Program-made: the position numbers and the translations under genes | In this document: positions 28,945 through 37,394 of the stretch, piece by piece | How positions within the stretch are numbered: the first letter of the stretch is position 1 | How the letters are laid out: each line of letters opens with the position of its first letter | Source of the DNA: a virus | IMG/VR virus record: IMGVR_UViG_3300032315_001584 | Location: 1-44,082 of that record | Length of the DNA: 44,082 nucleotides | Direction: 5' to 3' (one strand) | Notes under the pieces: model-generated | Told to the model about the DNA's origin: nothing | Database searches by the model: none | The model's input: the letters and a program-made list of their open reading frames with translations, nothing else

Positions 28945-29417
28945 ACTACTACAGAATTATCATAAATGACCCAGGTGATGGTGATGGGTACATGGAGGTA
29001 GCCAACGGCTACGTTCAGCGAATTACTGACCTTTCGGGGGCAACAATAACCCCAACTAGTTACTCTACCACAGGGGAAATTGAATTCCCTGCGTGGGGGC
29101 TTCCTGATCCTGAACCAGAAGCACCTCCTGTGAGTCCTGTCCCAGACGTGGTGACGAAAAGGCAGTTTTTGATTCAACTTCTCAGGGCAGGGATGGTGGC
29201 ACCAGAGGAAGTTGCAACCCTTGCCCTTCAACCTCCCGCGTTGATGTCTGCGGTGCTGGATGCAATGTCGGAGGCCGATGAACTCGAGGCCCGACTTTCC
29301 TGGGGGGCGATGACACAGGTTGAACGATACAGCCCTCTGACCCTTGCTGCAGCTGCTGCCGCTGGGACCACAGAGGAACAGCTTGATGACTTTTTCCGCG
29401 CTGCGGTTCTGATTTAG
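28941..29417 (+). CDS. Virion-associated protein with helical C-terminal domain
   Basis: 158 residues. A short beta-rich N terminus and a Pro/Glu linker (PDPEPEAPPVSPVPD) lead to a helical domain: 'TKRQFLIQLLRAGMVAPEEV', 'EADELEARLSWGAMTQVER' and 'GTTEEQLDDFFRAAVLI'. This helical domain is frequent at the C terminus of small tail or fibre assembly proteins. The ATG overlaps the previous stop (ATGA). Confidence 0.55.
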   Translation: MNYYRIIINDPGDGDGYMEVANGYVQRITDLSGATITPTSYSTTGEIEFPAWGLPDPEPEAPPVSPVPDVVTKRQFLIQLLRAGMVAPEEVATLALQPPALMSAVLDAMSEADELEARLSWGAMTQVERYSPLTLAAAAAAGTTEEQLDDFFRAAVLI

Positions 29418-29426
29418 AGGTGATAC

Positions 29427-29879
29427 ATGCCGAGTAATATTGATCCAGTCTATTCAAAAGTTGGTCGTTTTGGGGCAGGCGGTACAGCCTCGACGTTCAC
29501 AACTTCAACCTCAACGGCCAACACGGCCTTCACGGGAACAGGCACTCTTGGCACGGATATTTTCCTTGCCTTCACCGCTGACGCGACAAACGGCTCATTC
29601 CTCCGCTCTATCGTTGCGAAAATCAACTCCACGGGTGTTGGCGTTGCCTCGGTGCTCCGACTTTTCATCAATAATGGCAGCGCGAACAGCACGGCGACTA
29701 ACAATGCCCTCTACAAAGAGCTATCGATCCCCGCCATTACAGCCTCGCAGACCGCGGCAACGCCAGATTTTGAAATCCCCTGCAATATCATGCTTCCCGC
29801 AGGTTATCGTATCCTCTACACCTTCGGTACCGCCCCTGTAAATATCTGGATGGTTTATGGCGTAGGTGGGGATTACTAA
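29427..29879 (+). CDS. Thr/Ala-rich beta virion protein
   Basis: 150 residues, low in charge and rich in Thr, Ala, Ser and Asn: 'TASTFTTSTSTANTAFTGTG', 'GSFLRSIVAKINSTGVGVAS', ending 'MVYGVGGDY'. It looks like a beta-sandwich decoration or fibre domain. It shares no strong motif with known families. Coupled by TAATG to the first glycine-rich protein. Confidence 0.6.
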   Translation: MPSNIDPVYSKVGRFGAGGTASTFTTSTSTANTAFTGTGTLGTDIFLAFTADATNGSFLRSIVAKINSTGVGVASVLRLFINNGSANSTATNNALYKELSIPAITASQTAATPDFEIPCNIMLPAGYRILYTFGTAPVNIWMVYGVGGDY

Positions 29880-30769
29880 TGTGGCCCGACTATCAAACCG
29901 TCGGGATGCCGCAACTGTTTACCTCGCACGGGGCGGCAGCAACCCTTGCAGGGAACACGTGGCTAAAGCCGCCCCTGTGTTCCTGGGTCTACATCATCTT
30001 CATCGGCGCTGGTAGCGGCGGCGGTGGCGGACGCGCCGACCTTGTCGCTACTGGAACTGGTGGTGGCGGGGGAGGAGGGTCTGGGCCAGTTTCGATTTTT
30101 TATTTTCCTTCAATGGCTGTGCCTGATGTTCTTTCTTTTCGAATGGGGATTGGCGGCGCTGGCGGGACAGGGGGTGTTTCGCCCACTACAGGAACAAGAG
30201 GTACGGATTCCCGCATTATTGCACCAACACGTTTCAACAGCGTCCTCTTTACCGCATTGTCCACCGACAGCGGCACCGGCGGTAGTGGAGGTGGTGCTGC
30301 CTCTGGGGGCGCGGGTGGTTCCGTTGGCACAACACCTGCGGATACCGTGTGGACGTTACAGGGATTTGCAATTCATCGAAATGGGCAGTCTGGTGGATCT
30401 GGGGCGACGTCGGCGGGCGGTGCGGCCTCTGTTACCGTTGTAGGGGGTGGTGGTGGAGGTGGGGGAAGTACAGCAGCCTTCGTAGCTGGCGGGACAATTA
30501 CAGCTTTTGGGAATATGCCAACCCTCGTGGGAAACGAAAAAAACACGTCAATTTCACCTGATTTACAGGCCAACTATTTTTTTGGATGGGAACCCTTGTT
30601 GTTTCCCGGTGGCCCTGGAGGAGTCGGAAGCACAACGGTAGATGGAGGGACCGGGTACAATGGAAATTTTGGTTCTGGCGGCGGAGGGGGCGGTGGTCGT
30701 GGAACTGGAGTTTTTTCTGGCCTTGGTGGTAAAGGTGGCGATGGTGTTGCTCTAGTTTGGAGTTGGTAA
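29879..30769 (+). CDS. Glycine-rich adhesin-like tail protein 1
   Basis: 296 residues. After an N-terminal 'GNTWLKPPLCSWVYIIFIGA' strand come repeated polyglycine segments (GSGGGGGRADL, GTGGGGGGGSG, VVGGGGGGGGS, GSGGGGGGGRG) separated by short hydrophobic strands. Glycine-rich stretches of this type form stacked polyglycine-II helices in the tip adhesins of some phages (gp38 of T4-like phage S16). The middle segments are variable. Probable host-recognition tip protein. Its paralogue follows two bases downstream. Confidence 0.65.
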   Translation: MWPDYQTVGMPQLFTSHGAAATLAGNTWLKPPLCSWVYIIFIGAGSGGGGGRADLVATGTGGGGGGGSGPVSIFYFPSMAVPDVLSFRMGIGGAGGTGGVSPTTGTRGTDSRIIAPTRFNSVLFTALSTDSGTGGSGGGAASGGAGGSVGTTPADTVWTLQGFAIHRNGQSGGSGATSAGGAASVTVVGGGGGGGGSTAAFVAGGTITAFGNMPTLVGNEKNTSISPDLQANYFFGWEPLLFPGGPGGVGSTTVDGGTGYNGNFGSGGGGGGGRGTGVFSGLGGKGGDGVALVWSW

Positions 30770-30770
30770 T

Positions 30771-31715
30771 ATGTGGTCAGTTGCAGGAATAAGTGCGGCT
30801 CTCCGCACAGGTGATGAATGGTTCTACGCTGCAGGGAATAACACAACACAAACGCCTACCGCTTCGTCTGTTTCAATAGGAACGTGGACGAAGCCTCCAG
30901 GTAAATCAATCATTATAATGATTTTGCTTTCTGGTGGTGCAGGCGGTGGCGGCGGCAGAGGCGCAACGAGCAATAACGCTTCTGGTGGTGGAGGCGGAGG
31001 TGGATCTGGCTCCATTGCACGACTCGTATGCCCTGCTTTTTTGGTCCCTGAAAGGTTGACCTTGATTGTCGGTGCAGGTGGCCTGGGTGGTGCTGGTGGT
31101 AGCGGTGCAAATAACGGAACCGTAGGCTCTTCTGGCGGTGGTACAGGATTGGTTGCGACGAACACTAATCAGCTATTAATTGCACTCCCTGGGGCCACTG
31201 GTGGAACTGGCGGAACAACAACGACTGCAACAGGTGGAGCAGCAGCAGCAGCTGCTTCGGCAACTACATTCACTGCACAGTGTATTTTTTTATCCACTGC
31301 GGGGCTTATCGGCGGCGCGGGTTCAAACGCAGGAGCCGCGGGCTCGGCCTCTTCTGCCCCATCAACAACCGCTCCCACATGCAGTGGAGGCGGTGGCGGA
31401 GGGTCTACTGGTGGGCCTGTGGCGAATGCTGGCGGGGCTAGCACATCTTTCTTTGGTTTTCCCAATGGTGGCGGCGGAGCTGCTACAGGTGCTGTAGGTG
31501 GAGTTGGGCCAAGCGTGCTGACGCAAGGCCTTATGCTGGGCGGAGGCGGTGGTGGAGGTGGTGCAACGGGGGCCTCAGTCACTGGCGGGGCGGGAGGCTC
31601 TGTGCAGATTGGCGGTGGTGGCGGTGGCGGTGCTGGAGCAAATGGCTCAGGCACGTGCAATGGCGGTCGCGGCGGCAGGGGTGGCGATGGCTTTATTTAT
31701 ATCTGTGCAATCTGA
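30771..31715 (+). CDS. Glycine-rich adhesin-like tail protein 2 (paralogue)
   Basis: 314 residues with the same plan: 'VSIGTWTKPPGKSIIIMILL' then GGAGGGGGRG, SGGGGGGGSG, LGGGGGGGGAT, GGGGGGGAGANG and a 'GRGGRGGDGFIYICAI' end that mirrors 'GLGGKGGDGVALVWSW' in protein 1. The two are probably tandem duplicates with divergent interiors, which suits alternative receptor binding. The Cys residues are unusual for this protein type. Confidence 0.65.
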   Translation: MWSVAGISAALRTGDEWFYAAGNNTTQTPTASSVSIGTWTKPPGKSIIIMILLSGGAGGGGGRGATSNNASGGGGGGGSGSIARLVCPAFLVPERLTLIVGAGGLGGAGGSGANNGTVGSSGGGTGLVATNTNQLLIALPGATGGTGGTTTTATGGAAAAAASATTFTAQCIFLSTAGLIGGAGSNAGAAGSASSAPSTTAPTCSGGGGGGSTGGPVANAGGASTSFFGFPNGGGGAATGAVGGVGPSVLTQGLMLGGGGGGGGATGASVTGGAGGSVQIGGGGGGGAGANGSGTCNGGRGGRGGDGFIYICAI

Positions 31716-31725
31716 GGATTAAGTC

Positions 31726-33318
31726 ATGGCGATTTTGGGTGGAGGTCCCCTAAGTACCCTACCCATTTCGGGGACCGCAGGAAGCGTTGCGGGTCCAACC
31801 TCCTACACCCTCACCGCAGACACTACCTCTTACGTCCTCACAGGAATCGCTGCAGGAACTCGCGTTGCGAGAAGAACTACTGCGGGTCAAGGAACCTACG
31901 TTCTCACAGGGCAAACCGCGGGGACAAGGCGGGGAATTAGGATCACCGCCGCGTTTGGGGCGTATACACTCTCTGGCCAAGTAGCAGTTCTTAGTGCCTC
32001 AAGGCGAGTCGCGGCGGCCCAAGGGACCTACGTCCTCACAGGGGTTGTGGCGACCCTTAGGGCTGCGAGACGGACTACTGCAGGGCAGGGAACATACACC
32101 CTTACGGGGGTAGCGGCAACCCTTCGTTCTGCGAGAAGAATCGTTGCGGGGCTTGGTACCTACATCATTACAGGTGTAGATGCGACCCTCACGTATACTC
32201 CAGGGGCGAAAATCCTCACCGCGAATGTGGGAACCTACACCCTTACAGGCATAGCCGCGGCACTTCGCGCTGCGCGGAGAACCGCAGGGGGAACAGGAAC
32301 CTACGCTCTTTTAGGGGTTGCGGCAGCAACCAGGGCGACGAGAAGAATCACTGCGGAACAGGGAACCTACACCCTCTCCGGAGTTGCTGCGGCTACCCGC
32401 GCTGCGAGAAGGATTGCCGCAGCACAGGGAACCTATACACTCTCAGGCCAACCTGCCTCACTGCAGGTGGTTCGGAGGGTTGCGGCGAACACGGGAAGTT
32501 ATATTCTCAGTGGACAGGCTGCGGGGCTTAAGGCAACGAGGGTTCTCCTCGGAGCACAGGGTGTTTATGTAATCACAGGGCGCGATGCGGGGCTCCTTGC
32601 GCTGGGCGATAAGACCCTCATTGCAGCCACAGGAACCTATACCCTCTCTGGCCAAGCTGCGGGAATAAGGGTCGCAAGGCGACTTGTCGCTGGGCTTGGA
32701 ACCTACGCACTGAGTGGACAGGTTGCTAACCTTTCCATTGGGAAGAAACTTCTCGCCCAGCAAGGGACCTATGTACTCAGTGGGCAAAGTGCAGGACTCA
32801 AGGCTGCCCGCCTTGTGCTTTCAGCTTCGGGGGTCTACACCCTTTCAGGGCAGTCTGCGGAACTCATTTATTCTGCCTCTGGTGCGGTTCGCGGTGGTTA
32901 TGACTACGGCGATCCGAAGAGGAAGAAGAAGCTCGTCTTCCCTTACGTGGAAGCCGAGGTCCCTCTCTCCCCGAAGAAGAAGCGGAAAGCCCAGGCCCAA
33001 AGCGCAGCGGCAGTGGTTCTGAAGGCACCTTCCTTCACCCCCTTGCCTCCGCCTCCGAATAGTGATAATTTCCGCTCAATCACCCAGACCCTCACAGAGG
33101 CGTGGTTTGAAGGGGCAAAGAGGCATGAAGTCGCCGCAGAGGTTGCCTTTGACAAACTGTACACTGCTGCGGGGCTTGAGGCCATGTTGGCAGAGGCTTT
33201 GGCAGAGGAAGAACTCTGGAATGAGGCGGAACGCCTTGGCCCAGTGGCGAAGGAAAGAAATGTGAAAGAGGAAGAGTTTTTGGTCAACCTTGCATGGAGC
33301 ACGTATTTTGACACTTGA
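31726..33318 (+). CDS. Virion protein with sixteen 22-residue tandem repeats
   Basis: 530 residues. Residues about 20-375 are repeats of the form 'GTYTLSGQAAxLRxARRxxAxx', 22 residues (66 bases) each, with the GTY-x-L-(S/T)-G core most conserved; a few have 2-3 extra residues. This would form a regular beta-solenoid or repeated beta-hairpins, with two Arg per turn making a positively charged face. The C-terminal 140 residues are different: a Lys-rich segment, Pro linker and a helical domain (VAFDKLYTAAGLEAMLAEAL). Probably a fibre or spike. Repeat number could vary by recombination. Confidence 0.75.
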   Translation: MAILGGGPLSTLPISGTAGSVAGPTSYTLTADTTSYVLTGIAAGTRVARRTTAGQGTYVLTGQTAGTRRGIRITAAFGAYTLSGQVAVLSASRRVAAAQGTYVLTGVVATLRAARRTTAGQGTYTLTGVAATLRSARRIVAGLGTYIITGVDATLTYTPGAKILTANVGTYTLTGIAAALRAARRTAGGTGTYALLGVAAATRATRRITAEQGTYTLSGVAAATRAARRIAAAQGTYTLSGQPASLQVVRRVAANTGSYILSGQAAGLKATRVLLGAQGVYVITGRDAGLLALGDKTLIAATGTYTLSGQAAGIRVARRLVAGLGTYALSGQVANLSIGKKLLAQQGTYVLSGQSAGLKAARLVLSASGVYTLSGQSAELIYSASGAVRGGYDYGDPKRKKKLVFPYVEAEVPLSPKKKRKAQAQSAAAVVLKAPSFTPLPPPPNSDNFRSITQTLTEAWFEGAKRHEVAAEVAFDKLYTAAGLEAMLAEALAEEELWNEAERLGPVAKERNVKEEEFLVNLAWSTYFDT

Positions 33319-33325
33319 AGAAGAA

Positions 33326-33580
33326 ATGAGACGGGCGACTGAGGCAAAGATGCTCACCGAGCATCCGCTGCTTATTGAAGCCCTTGAGGCAATCCGGAAA
33401 GAATTGACTTCTGCCTGGATTGAATCCCCTGCGAGGGACGTCGAGGGGAGAGAGATGATCTACCTCGGAGTGAAAATTCTAAATCAGTTTGAAGCCCGCT
33501 TGCACAGCCATATCACCACGGGCAAGATGGCGAAGATTCAGCTGGAGTCTGAACAAAGGAACACCAATGAGTTACATTGA
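33326..33580 (+). CDS. Small helical structural-cluster protein
   Basis: 84 residues from the ATG at 33326; a TTG at 33308 is an alternative. 'LLIEALEAIRKELTSAWIES', 'EGREMIYLGVKILNQFEARL' and 'HITTGKMAKIQLE' are of a type often found just before scaffold genes in podovirus-like clusters. It overlaps the scaffold gene by 14 bases. Confidence 0.6.
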   Translation: MRRATEAKMLTEHPLLIEALEAIRKELTSAWIESPARDVEGREMIYLGVKILNQFEARLHSHITTGKMAKIQLESEQRNTNELH

Positions 33581-34559
33581 GAGCAACGACCTTGACGTAC
33601 AGTCTGACGCGGACAGACTGAACAAAATGTTTGAGACCCCGGAGCCTGCGGAGGTACCTGTTACCCCTGCTCCAGTGCGGACTCAACAACGGAATACTGT
33701 GGAACCTACGCCACAGGAAAGCGCACCTGAAGAGGCCAGCGCGGGTGAGGAGCAGACAGAGGAGAATATTGATCCTCCTGCTTCTTGGGATGCGGAAGCG
33801 AAGGAAAAGTGGGCGAAACTCCCTCCTGATGTCAGAGAGATAATCTCACATCGCGAAGCGGAAAGGGAACGAGCCATCAACACTCGCCTTCAGGAAACCG
33901 CCGAACTGCGGAAAAAGTACGAGGCTGAGGAAGCTCAGACTCTACAATACCGTCAAGCCTATGAGCAGCGACTAACCCATTATGCGAAGCAACTCGAAGC
34001 GAACATTCCAGATGAATTTCGAGCCATCACTTCCGCCGTGGAACTACAGCGCCTAGCAGAACGCGATCCAGCAGCCGCCCAACGATTTATGATCTGGAGG
34101 GAAACGGCAGCCTCAACATTGAGGGAACTGGATGCTCTTGAGCAGCAGAAAGCTGCCCATTATCAGCAGAGTGTCGAGAAGACACTTGCGCGTGAAGCAG
34201 AAGCCCTTGTAGAGAAATGGCCTGAAGTGGCAGACCCTGTGAAGGGCCCTGTGATTAAGGACGAGATTTCATCCACGTTGAAGGGCTTTGGTTTTACGGA
34301 TAGTGAAATCAGTGGGATTTCTGACCATCGTATTCTGCTCTTTGCGAAGCAGTACATGGAAGGACAGAAGGCACTGAAGGCGAATGTCGAAGCGGCGAAG
34401 AAGGTCCAAGGGAAACCCCTGCCCAAGGTGACCTCACCTGGGAAGGGTGAGTCCACAGGTCCCTCTGCCCGACTCAATACGGCAAACCTGCATCGTGTCG
34501 CAAGAGGGGGAGATCAGTCCTCCACCGTTGCGGCCTTGGAAAAACTCCTCTCTCAATAA
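33567..34559 (+). CDS. Scaffold protein
   Basis: 330 residues from the ATG at 33567 with AAGGAAC just upstream. Acidic, Pro-rich N terminus, then 'PPASWDAEAKEKWAKLPPDV' and 'REAERERAINTRLQETAELR', a long coiled coil with no Cys, and a basic C-terminal tail with 'TANLHRVARGGD'. Composition and place directly before the major capsid gene are characteristic of capsid scaffolds. Confidence 0.8.
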   Translation: MSYIESNDLDVQSDADRLNKMFETPEPAEVPVTPAPVRTQQRNTVEPTPQESAPEEASAGEEQTEENIDPPASWDAEAKEKWAKLPPDVREIISHREAERERAINTRLQETAELRKKYEAEEAQTLQYRQAYEQRLTHYAKQLEANIPDEFRAITSAVELQRLAERDPAAAQRFMIWRETAASTLRELDALEQQKAAHYQQSVEKTLAREAEALVEKWPEVADPVKGPVIKDEISSTLKGFGFTDSEISGISDHRILLFAKQYMEGQKALKANVEAAKKVQGKPLPKVTSPGKGESTGPSARLNTANLHRVARGGDQSSTVAALEKLLSQ

Positions 34560-34570
34560 AGGAACAGAAC

Positions 34571-35512
34571 ATGGCAATTCCTACCAATACCTTCACGACC
34601 TACAGTGCCATCGGCACCCGTGAAGACCTGAAAGACTTCATCGCGAATGTCTCCCCCAAGGACGTCCCCTTCCAGAACATGGCGGGTAAGGCGAAAATGG
34701 AGCAGACGTTCATGGAATGGCAGACGGATGCCTTTGCGGCAGCCTCTGCAACGAACGCCCAGCTCGAAGGTGATGATTACGCCGCGGTAGCAGTGACGGC
34801 CACGACCCGCCTTGGGAACCGTGCGCAGATCAGCTCCAAGGCCTTCACCATCACTGGTACGCAGGAAGTGACGAACAAAGCGGGCCGTAGTTCAGAAATG
34901 GCCTACCAGCTCACGAAGCAGACCTATGAACTGAAGCGTGATATGGAAGCCGTCCTGACCCGTAACCAGGCTTCTGTCGCAGGTAACGCGACGACGGCTC
35001 GTACACTTGGTGCCCTCGAAAACCAGATCACGACGAACGCCTCGAATGGCGGCGACACAGGTGGCGGTTACACCTCCTCGAACTGGGTGGTTGTGACTGA
35101 CGGTACGCAGCGTGCGTTCACTGAAACTCTCCTTAAAGATGTCTGTCAGTTGGTCTTCACCAACGGCGGAAATCCCAACTACCTCATGGTTGGCCCTGCC
35201 CAGAAGCAGGTGGTTTCGGGCTTCACGGGTAATGCGACTCGTATGGATAAGTCGGAAGACCAGAAGCTCTACACGGCAATTGACGTGTACGTTTCGGACT
35301 TCTTCGAGTTCAAGGTGATTCCGAACCGCTTCCAGCGTAACCGCACCGCATTCCTTCTCCAGAGCGATATGTGGCAGGTTGCTTACCTCCGCCCTGTTCA
35401 GGTTCAGGACCTGGCCAAGACGGGTGACAGCATGAAGAAGCTCATGACCGTTGAGTACTCCTTGATGGGCAAGAACCAGCTTTCTTCGGGCATCATCCGC
35501 TCGCTGACGTAA
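34571..35512 (+). CDS. Major capsid protein (DUF5309 / SU10-like)
   Basis: 313 residues. 'NTFTTYSAIGTREDLKDFIA' and 'SPKDVPFQNMAGKAKMEQTF' then 'EWQTDAFAAA', and late 'QSDMWQVAYLRPVQVQDLAK' and 'TVEYSLMGKNQLSSGIIRSL' match the DUF5309 capsid family, which includes the SU10 head protein. It has an HK97-type fold in known members. There is no cleavable N-terminal delta domain visible; the scaffold is separate. Strong, regular codon use suggests high expression. Confidence 0.85.
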   Translation: MAIPTNTFTTYSAIGTREDLKDFIANVSPKDVPFQNMAGKAKMEQTFMEWQTDAFAAASATNAQLEGDDYAAVAVTATTRLGNRAQISSKAFTITGTQEVTNKAGRSSEMAYQLTKQTYELKRDMEAVLTRNQASVAGNATTARTLGALENQITTNASNGGDTGGGYTSSNWVVVTDGTQRAFTETLLKDVCQLVFTNGGNPNYLMVGPAQKQVVSGFTGNATRMDKSEDQKLYTAIDVYVSDFFEFKVIPNRFQRNRTAFLLQSDMWQVAYLRPVQVQDLAKTGDSMKKLMTVEYSLMGKNQLSSGIIRSLT

Positions 35513-35528
35513 TCAGTGGGTTGAGTTT

Positions 35529-35561
35529 GTATATACGGTTCACCACATGAACCGTATATAC
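35529..35561 (+). promoter_or_regulatory. Perfect 14-bp stem-loop after the capsid gene
   Basis: GTATATACGGTTCA and TGAACCGTATATAC flank a 5-base loop (CCACA). There is no T tract on either side, so it is not a typical terminator. It may stabilise the capsid message 3' end or serve as an RNA-processing site. Each arm carries the GTATATAC palindrome that also occurs elsewhere. Confidence 0.65.
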
Positions 35562-35586
35562 CCCCCTCAAAGAAAGGAATAGAGTC

Positions 35587-36015
35587 ATGGGTGTAAACCT
35601 TGTTCAGTTCGACGATGGAAGCATGGGTATTCAGGGCGCTGACCTTGACACTGGTGCGTTCATTTATGCTAACGATCACTACAATTCTGCATCAATTGAC
35701 AGAATTTTCTTCATCGCGACGAGAGCACTGCGGGTGGTTGGCGTAACGCTGCGGCCTACAGTGGCTGGAACCGACGGAGGTGCGGTTACTGTTGAAATCC
35801 GAAAAGTGCCTTCGGGCACCGCAATTACTTCGGGTACAGTAGTTCATGCGGCCACAGGAAACCTTAAGGGAACCGCGAATACAAATCAGGTTCTCGCGCT
35901 TAATGCAACCCCTGCAAACATGCGTCTTGCTCCGGGTGATGCTCTTGCCACAGACTTTACAGGAACATTAACCTCAGCTGCAGGTACCGTCGCCGTTGCG
36001 CTGATTCCACTCTAA
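35587..36015 (+). CDS. Head decoration-like protein
   Basis: 142 residues. AAGGAA lies about 10 bases before the ATG. Beta-rich: 'RIFFIATRALRVVGVTLRPT', 'GGAVTVEIRKVPSGTAITSG', 'LAPGDALATDFTGTLTSAAG'. Position directly after the capsid gene and high Ala/Thr/Gly content suggest a capsid decoration or stabilising protein. Assignment is by context. Confidence 0.6.
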   Translation: MGVNLVQFDDGSMGIQGADLDTGAFIYANDHYNSASIDRIFFIATRALRVVGVTLRPTVAGTDGGAVTVEIRKVPSGTAITSGTVVHAATGNLKGTANTNQVLALNATPANMRLAPGDALATDFTGTLTSAAGTVAVALIPL

Positions 36016-36020
36016 GAATA

Positions 36021-36042
36021 GGGGAGGGTCTTTGCCCTCCCC
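36021..36042 (+). terminator. GC-rich hairpin after the decoration-like gene
   Basis: GGGGAGGG and CCCTCCCC form a perfect 8-bp stem with a 6-base loop, 5 bases after the stop, followed by ATAACTTTAAGG. The T tract is poor, so it may be a partial terminator that lowers downstream expression relative to the capsid genes. Confidence 0.6.
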
Positions 36043-36063
36043 ATAACTTTAAGGATTTTCAAA

Positions 36064-36369
36064 ATGGCAACGAAAGTGAATGAACTAGTCATTGCGACGG
36101 TGGGAACGCAGGTCACCACGGGTGGTGCGAGTGTTGCGACAGCAATTCCCAACAATGCCTCTGCGGTGATTGCGAAGTATGTAAGGCTTACCTCCACCAC
36201 GCAGTGTTATGTGAAGCCTGGCTTTGTGGGTTCCACCTGCACAGTGAACGATGCGCTGATTACTGCAGGTGAATCCCTGATTCTGAATGTGCATGGGTAT
36301 ACTCACATCTGTCACCTCCAAGAAACAGCAGCCTGCAAGTTGACCATCACCCCACTTGAAGTAGGTTAA
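36064..36369 (+). CDS. Small beta-rich head protein
   Basis: 101 residues: 'ELVIATVGTQVTTGGASVAT', 'YVRLTSTTQCYVKPGFVGST', 'LNVHGYTHICHLQETAACKL'. A compact beta protein with four Cys. It may be a second decoration protein. An AAGGA site lies 9 bases upstream. Confidence 0.55.
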   Translation: MATKVNELVIATVGTQVTTGGASVATAIPNNASAVIAKYVRLTSTTQCYVKPGFVGSTCTVNDALITAGESLILNVHGYTHICHLQETAACKLTITPLEVG

Positions 36370-36372
36370 GTC

Positions 36373-36726
36373 ATGGAAGTCAGACCTTTAGGCTTCGACT
36401 CCAATGGGGTGAAGGAAGACTTTGTGGTCGATCCGACCACAGGGAAATGCTATGTGAAGCGGACCTTTGCGCCTGAGACTTGGGACATCCTTCGCCAGAA
36501 CCAGGCCCTCCAGAATGCAGGATGGGATGGGTACTCTGGGGACAAGGATAAAGCTTTCAAGCATGTGGCATCCATCCCCCTTCAGATTATCGAGATCTGG
36601 GAGAAAGAGTACGGGGTGAACCCATTAGAACCTGGCAATGAGAAATTGTTGACACGCCTTCTCAATGACCCAGAGTGGAGCTGGATCAGAACCTCCCGCG
36701 GAAGAGTCAAGATTAAGGAAATGTAG
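36373..36726 (+). CDS. Conserved structural-cluster protein, unknown
   Basis: 117 residues. 'ETWDILRQNQALQNAGWDGY', 'FKHVASIPLQIIEIWEKEYG' and 'LTRLLNDPEWSWIRTSRGRV' form a distinctive pattern that I associate with phage head-cluster proteins of unknown role (N-Q-x-x-Q-N-x-G-x-D-G, then V-A-S-I-P, then L-N-D-P). It may be a head completion factor. Confidence 0.65.
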   Translation: MEVRPLGFDSNGVKEDFVVDPTTGKCYVKRTFAPETWDILRQNQALQNAGWDGYSGDKDKAFKHVASIPLQIIEIWEKEYGVNPLEPGNEKLLTRLLNDPEWSWIRTSRGRVKIKEM

Positions 36727-36728
36727 TC

Positions 36729-37394
36729 ATGGCTTTCAATACTCTCGTTTCGCTCAGGGCGACAATCATTGATTGGGTTGCAAGGACAGACCTCACCGAC
36801 GAGAAGATTGACCTCTTCATCGACGCTGCGGAACTTGAAATCATCCACGGAGTCTATGACGAGTCAGGGCGGGTGGTTATCCCAGGACTGCGTTGTAGGC
36901 GGATGGAGGTGAGAAACTCCGCCTTTGCGATTACAGGGGAATACACAGATCTCCCCGTGGGATTCCTTGGGTTCCGTTCTGTGAAGACCAATGAGTCCCC
37001 AGAACGAACCCTCGACTACGTGACCCCCCTGGTGTTCAACTCCACCAACCTCTCAATGGCGACTTTTGCTGAGTCCAACGCATACACTATCGAGGGGAAC
37101 CAACTTCGCCTCACGACGAATGCAGGACCCTCAAACAGTCTTGAAATTGTCTACTACCAACAGCCCCCCAATGTAGTGACAACCACCACAAACTGGATCC
37201 TCGAGCAGTATCCCTTAGTCTATCTCTATGGCGCTCTTCGCCACCTCGGCATCTACACTGGGATGGATGCGAGACTTGGCCTTTTCCAAAGCGCCTTTAT
37301 GTCTTCCCTCGCCGCGATTCATGCGCAGGAAAAGGCGACTAATTATTCTGGCAGTTCACTTCAAATGCAAAGTGTTGGGGTGACGAGAACATGA
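36729..37394 (+). CDS. Head-tail adaptor protein (SU10 adaptor-like)
   Basis: 221 residues. 'TLVSLRATIIDWVARTDLTD', 'IDLFIDAAELEIIHGVYD' then strands, and 'EQYPLVYLYGALRHLGIYTG' and 'GLFQSAFMSSLAAIHAQEK'. This is the adaptor pattern 'Y-P-x-x-Y-L-Y-G-A-L...' found in SU10 and many podovirus-like phages. Twelve copies would sit between portal and nozzle. It overlaps the nozzle gene by 4 bases. Confidence 0.8.
   Translation: MAFNTLVSLRATIIDWVARTDLTDEKIDLFIDAAELEIIHGVYDESGRVVIPGLRCRRMEVRNSAFAITGEYTDLPVGFLGFRSVKTNESPERTLDYVTPLVFNSTNLSMATFAESNAYTIEGNQLRLTTNAGPSNSLEIVYYQQPPNVVTTTTNWILEQYPLVYLYGALRHLGIYTGMDARLGLFQSAFMSSLAAIHAQEKATNYSGSSLQMQSVGVTRT

Noticed and set aside
30100-31660. Pro-rich minus-strand frames
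   Set aside because: They are the reverse complements of the polyglycine codons in the two glycine-rich genes (GGN read backwards gives NCC).
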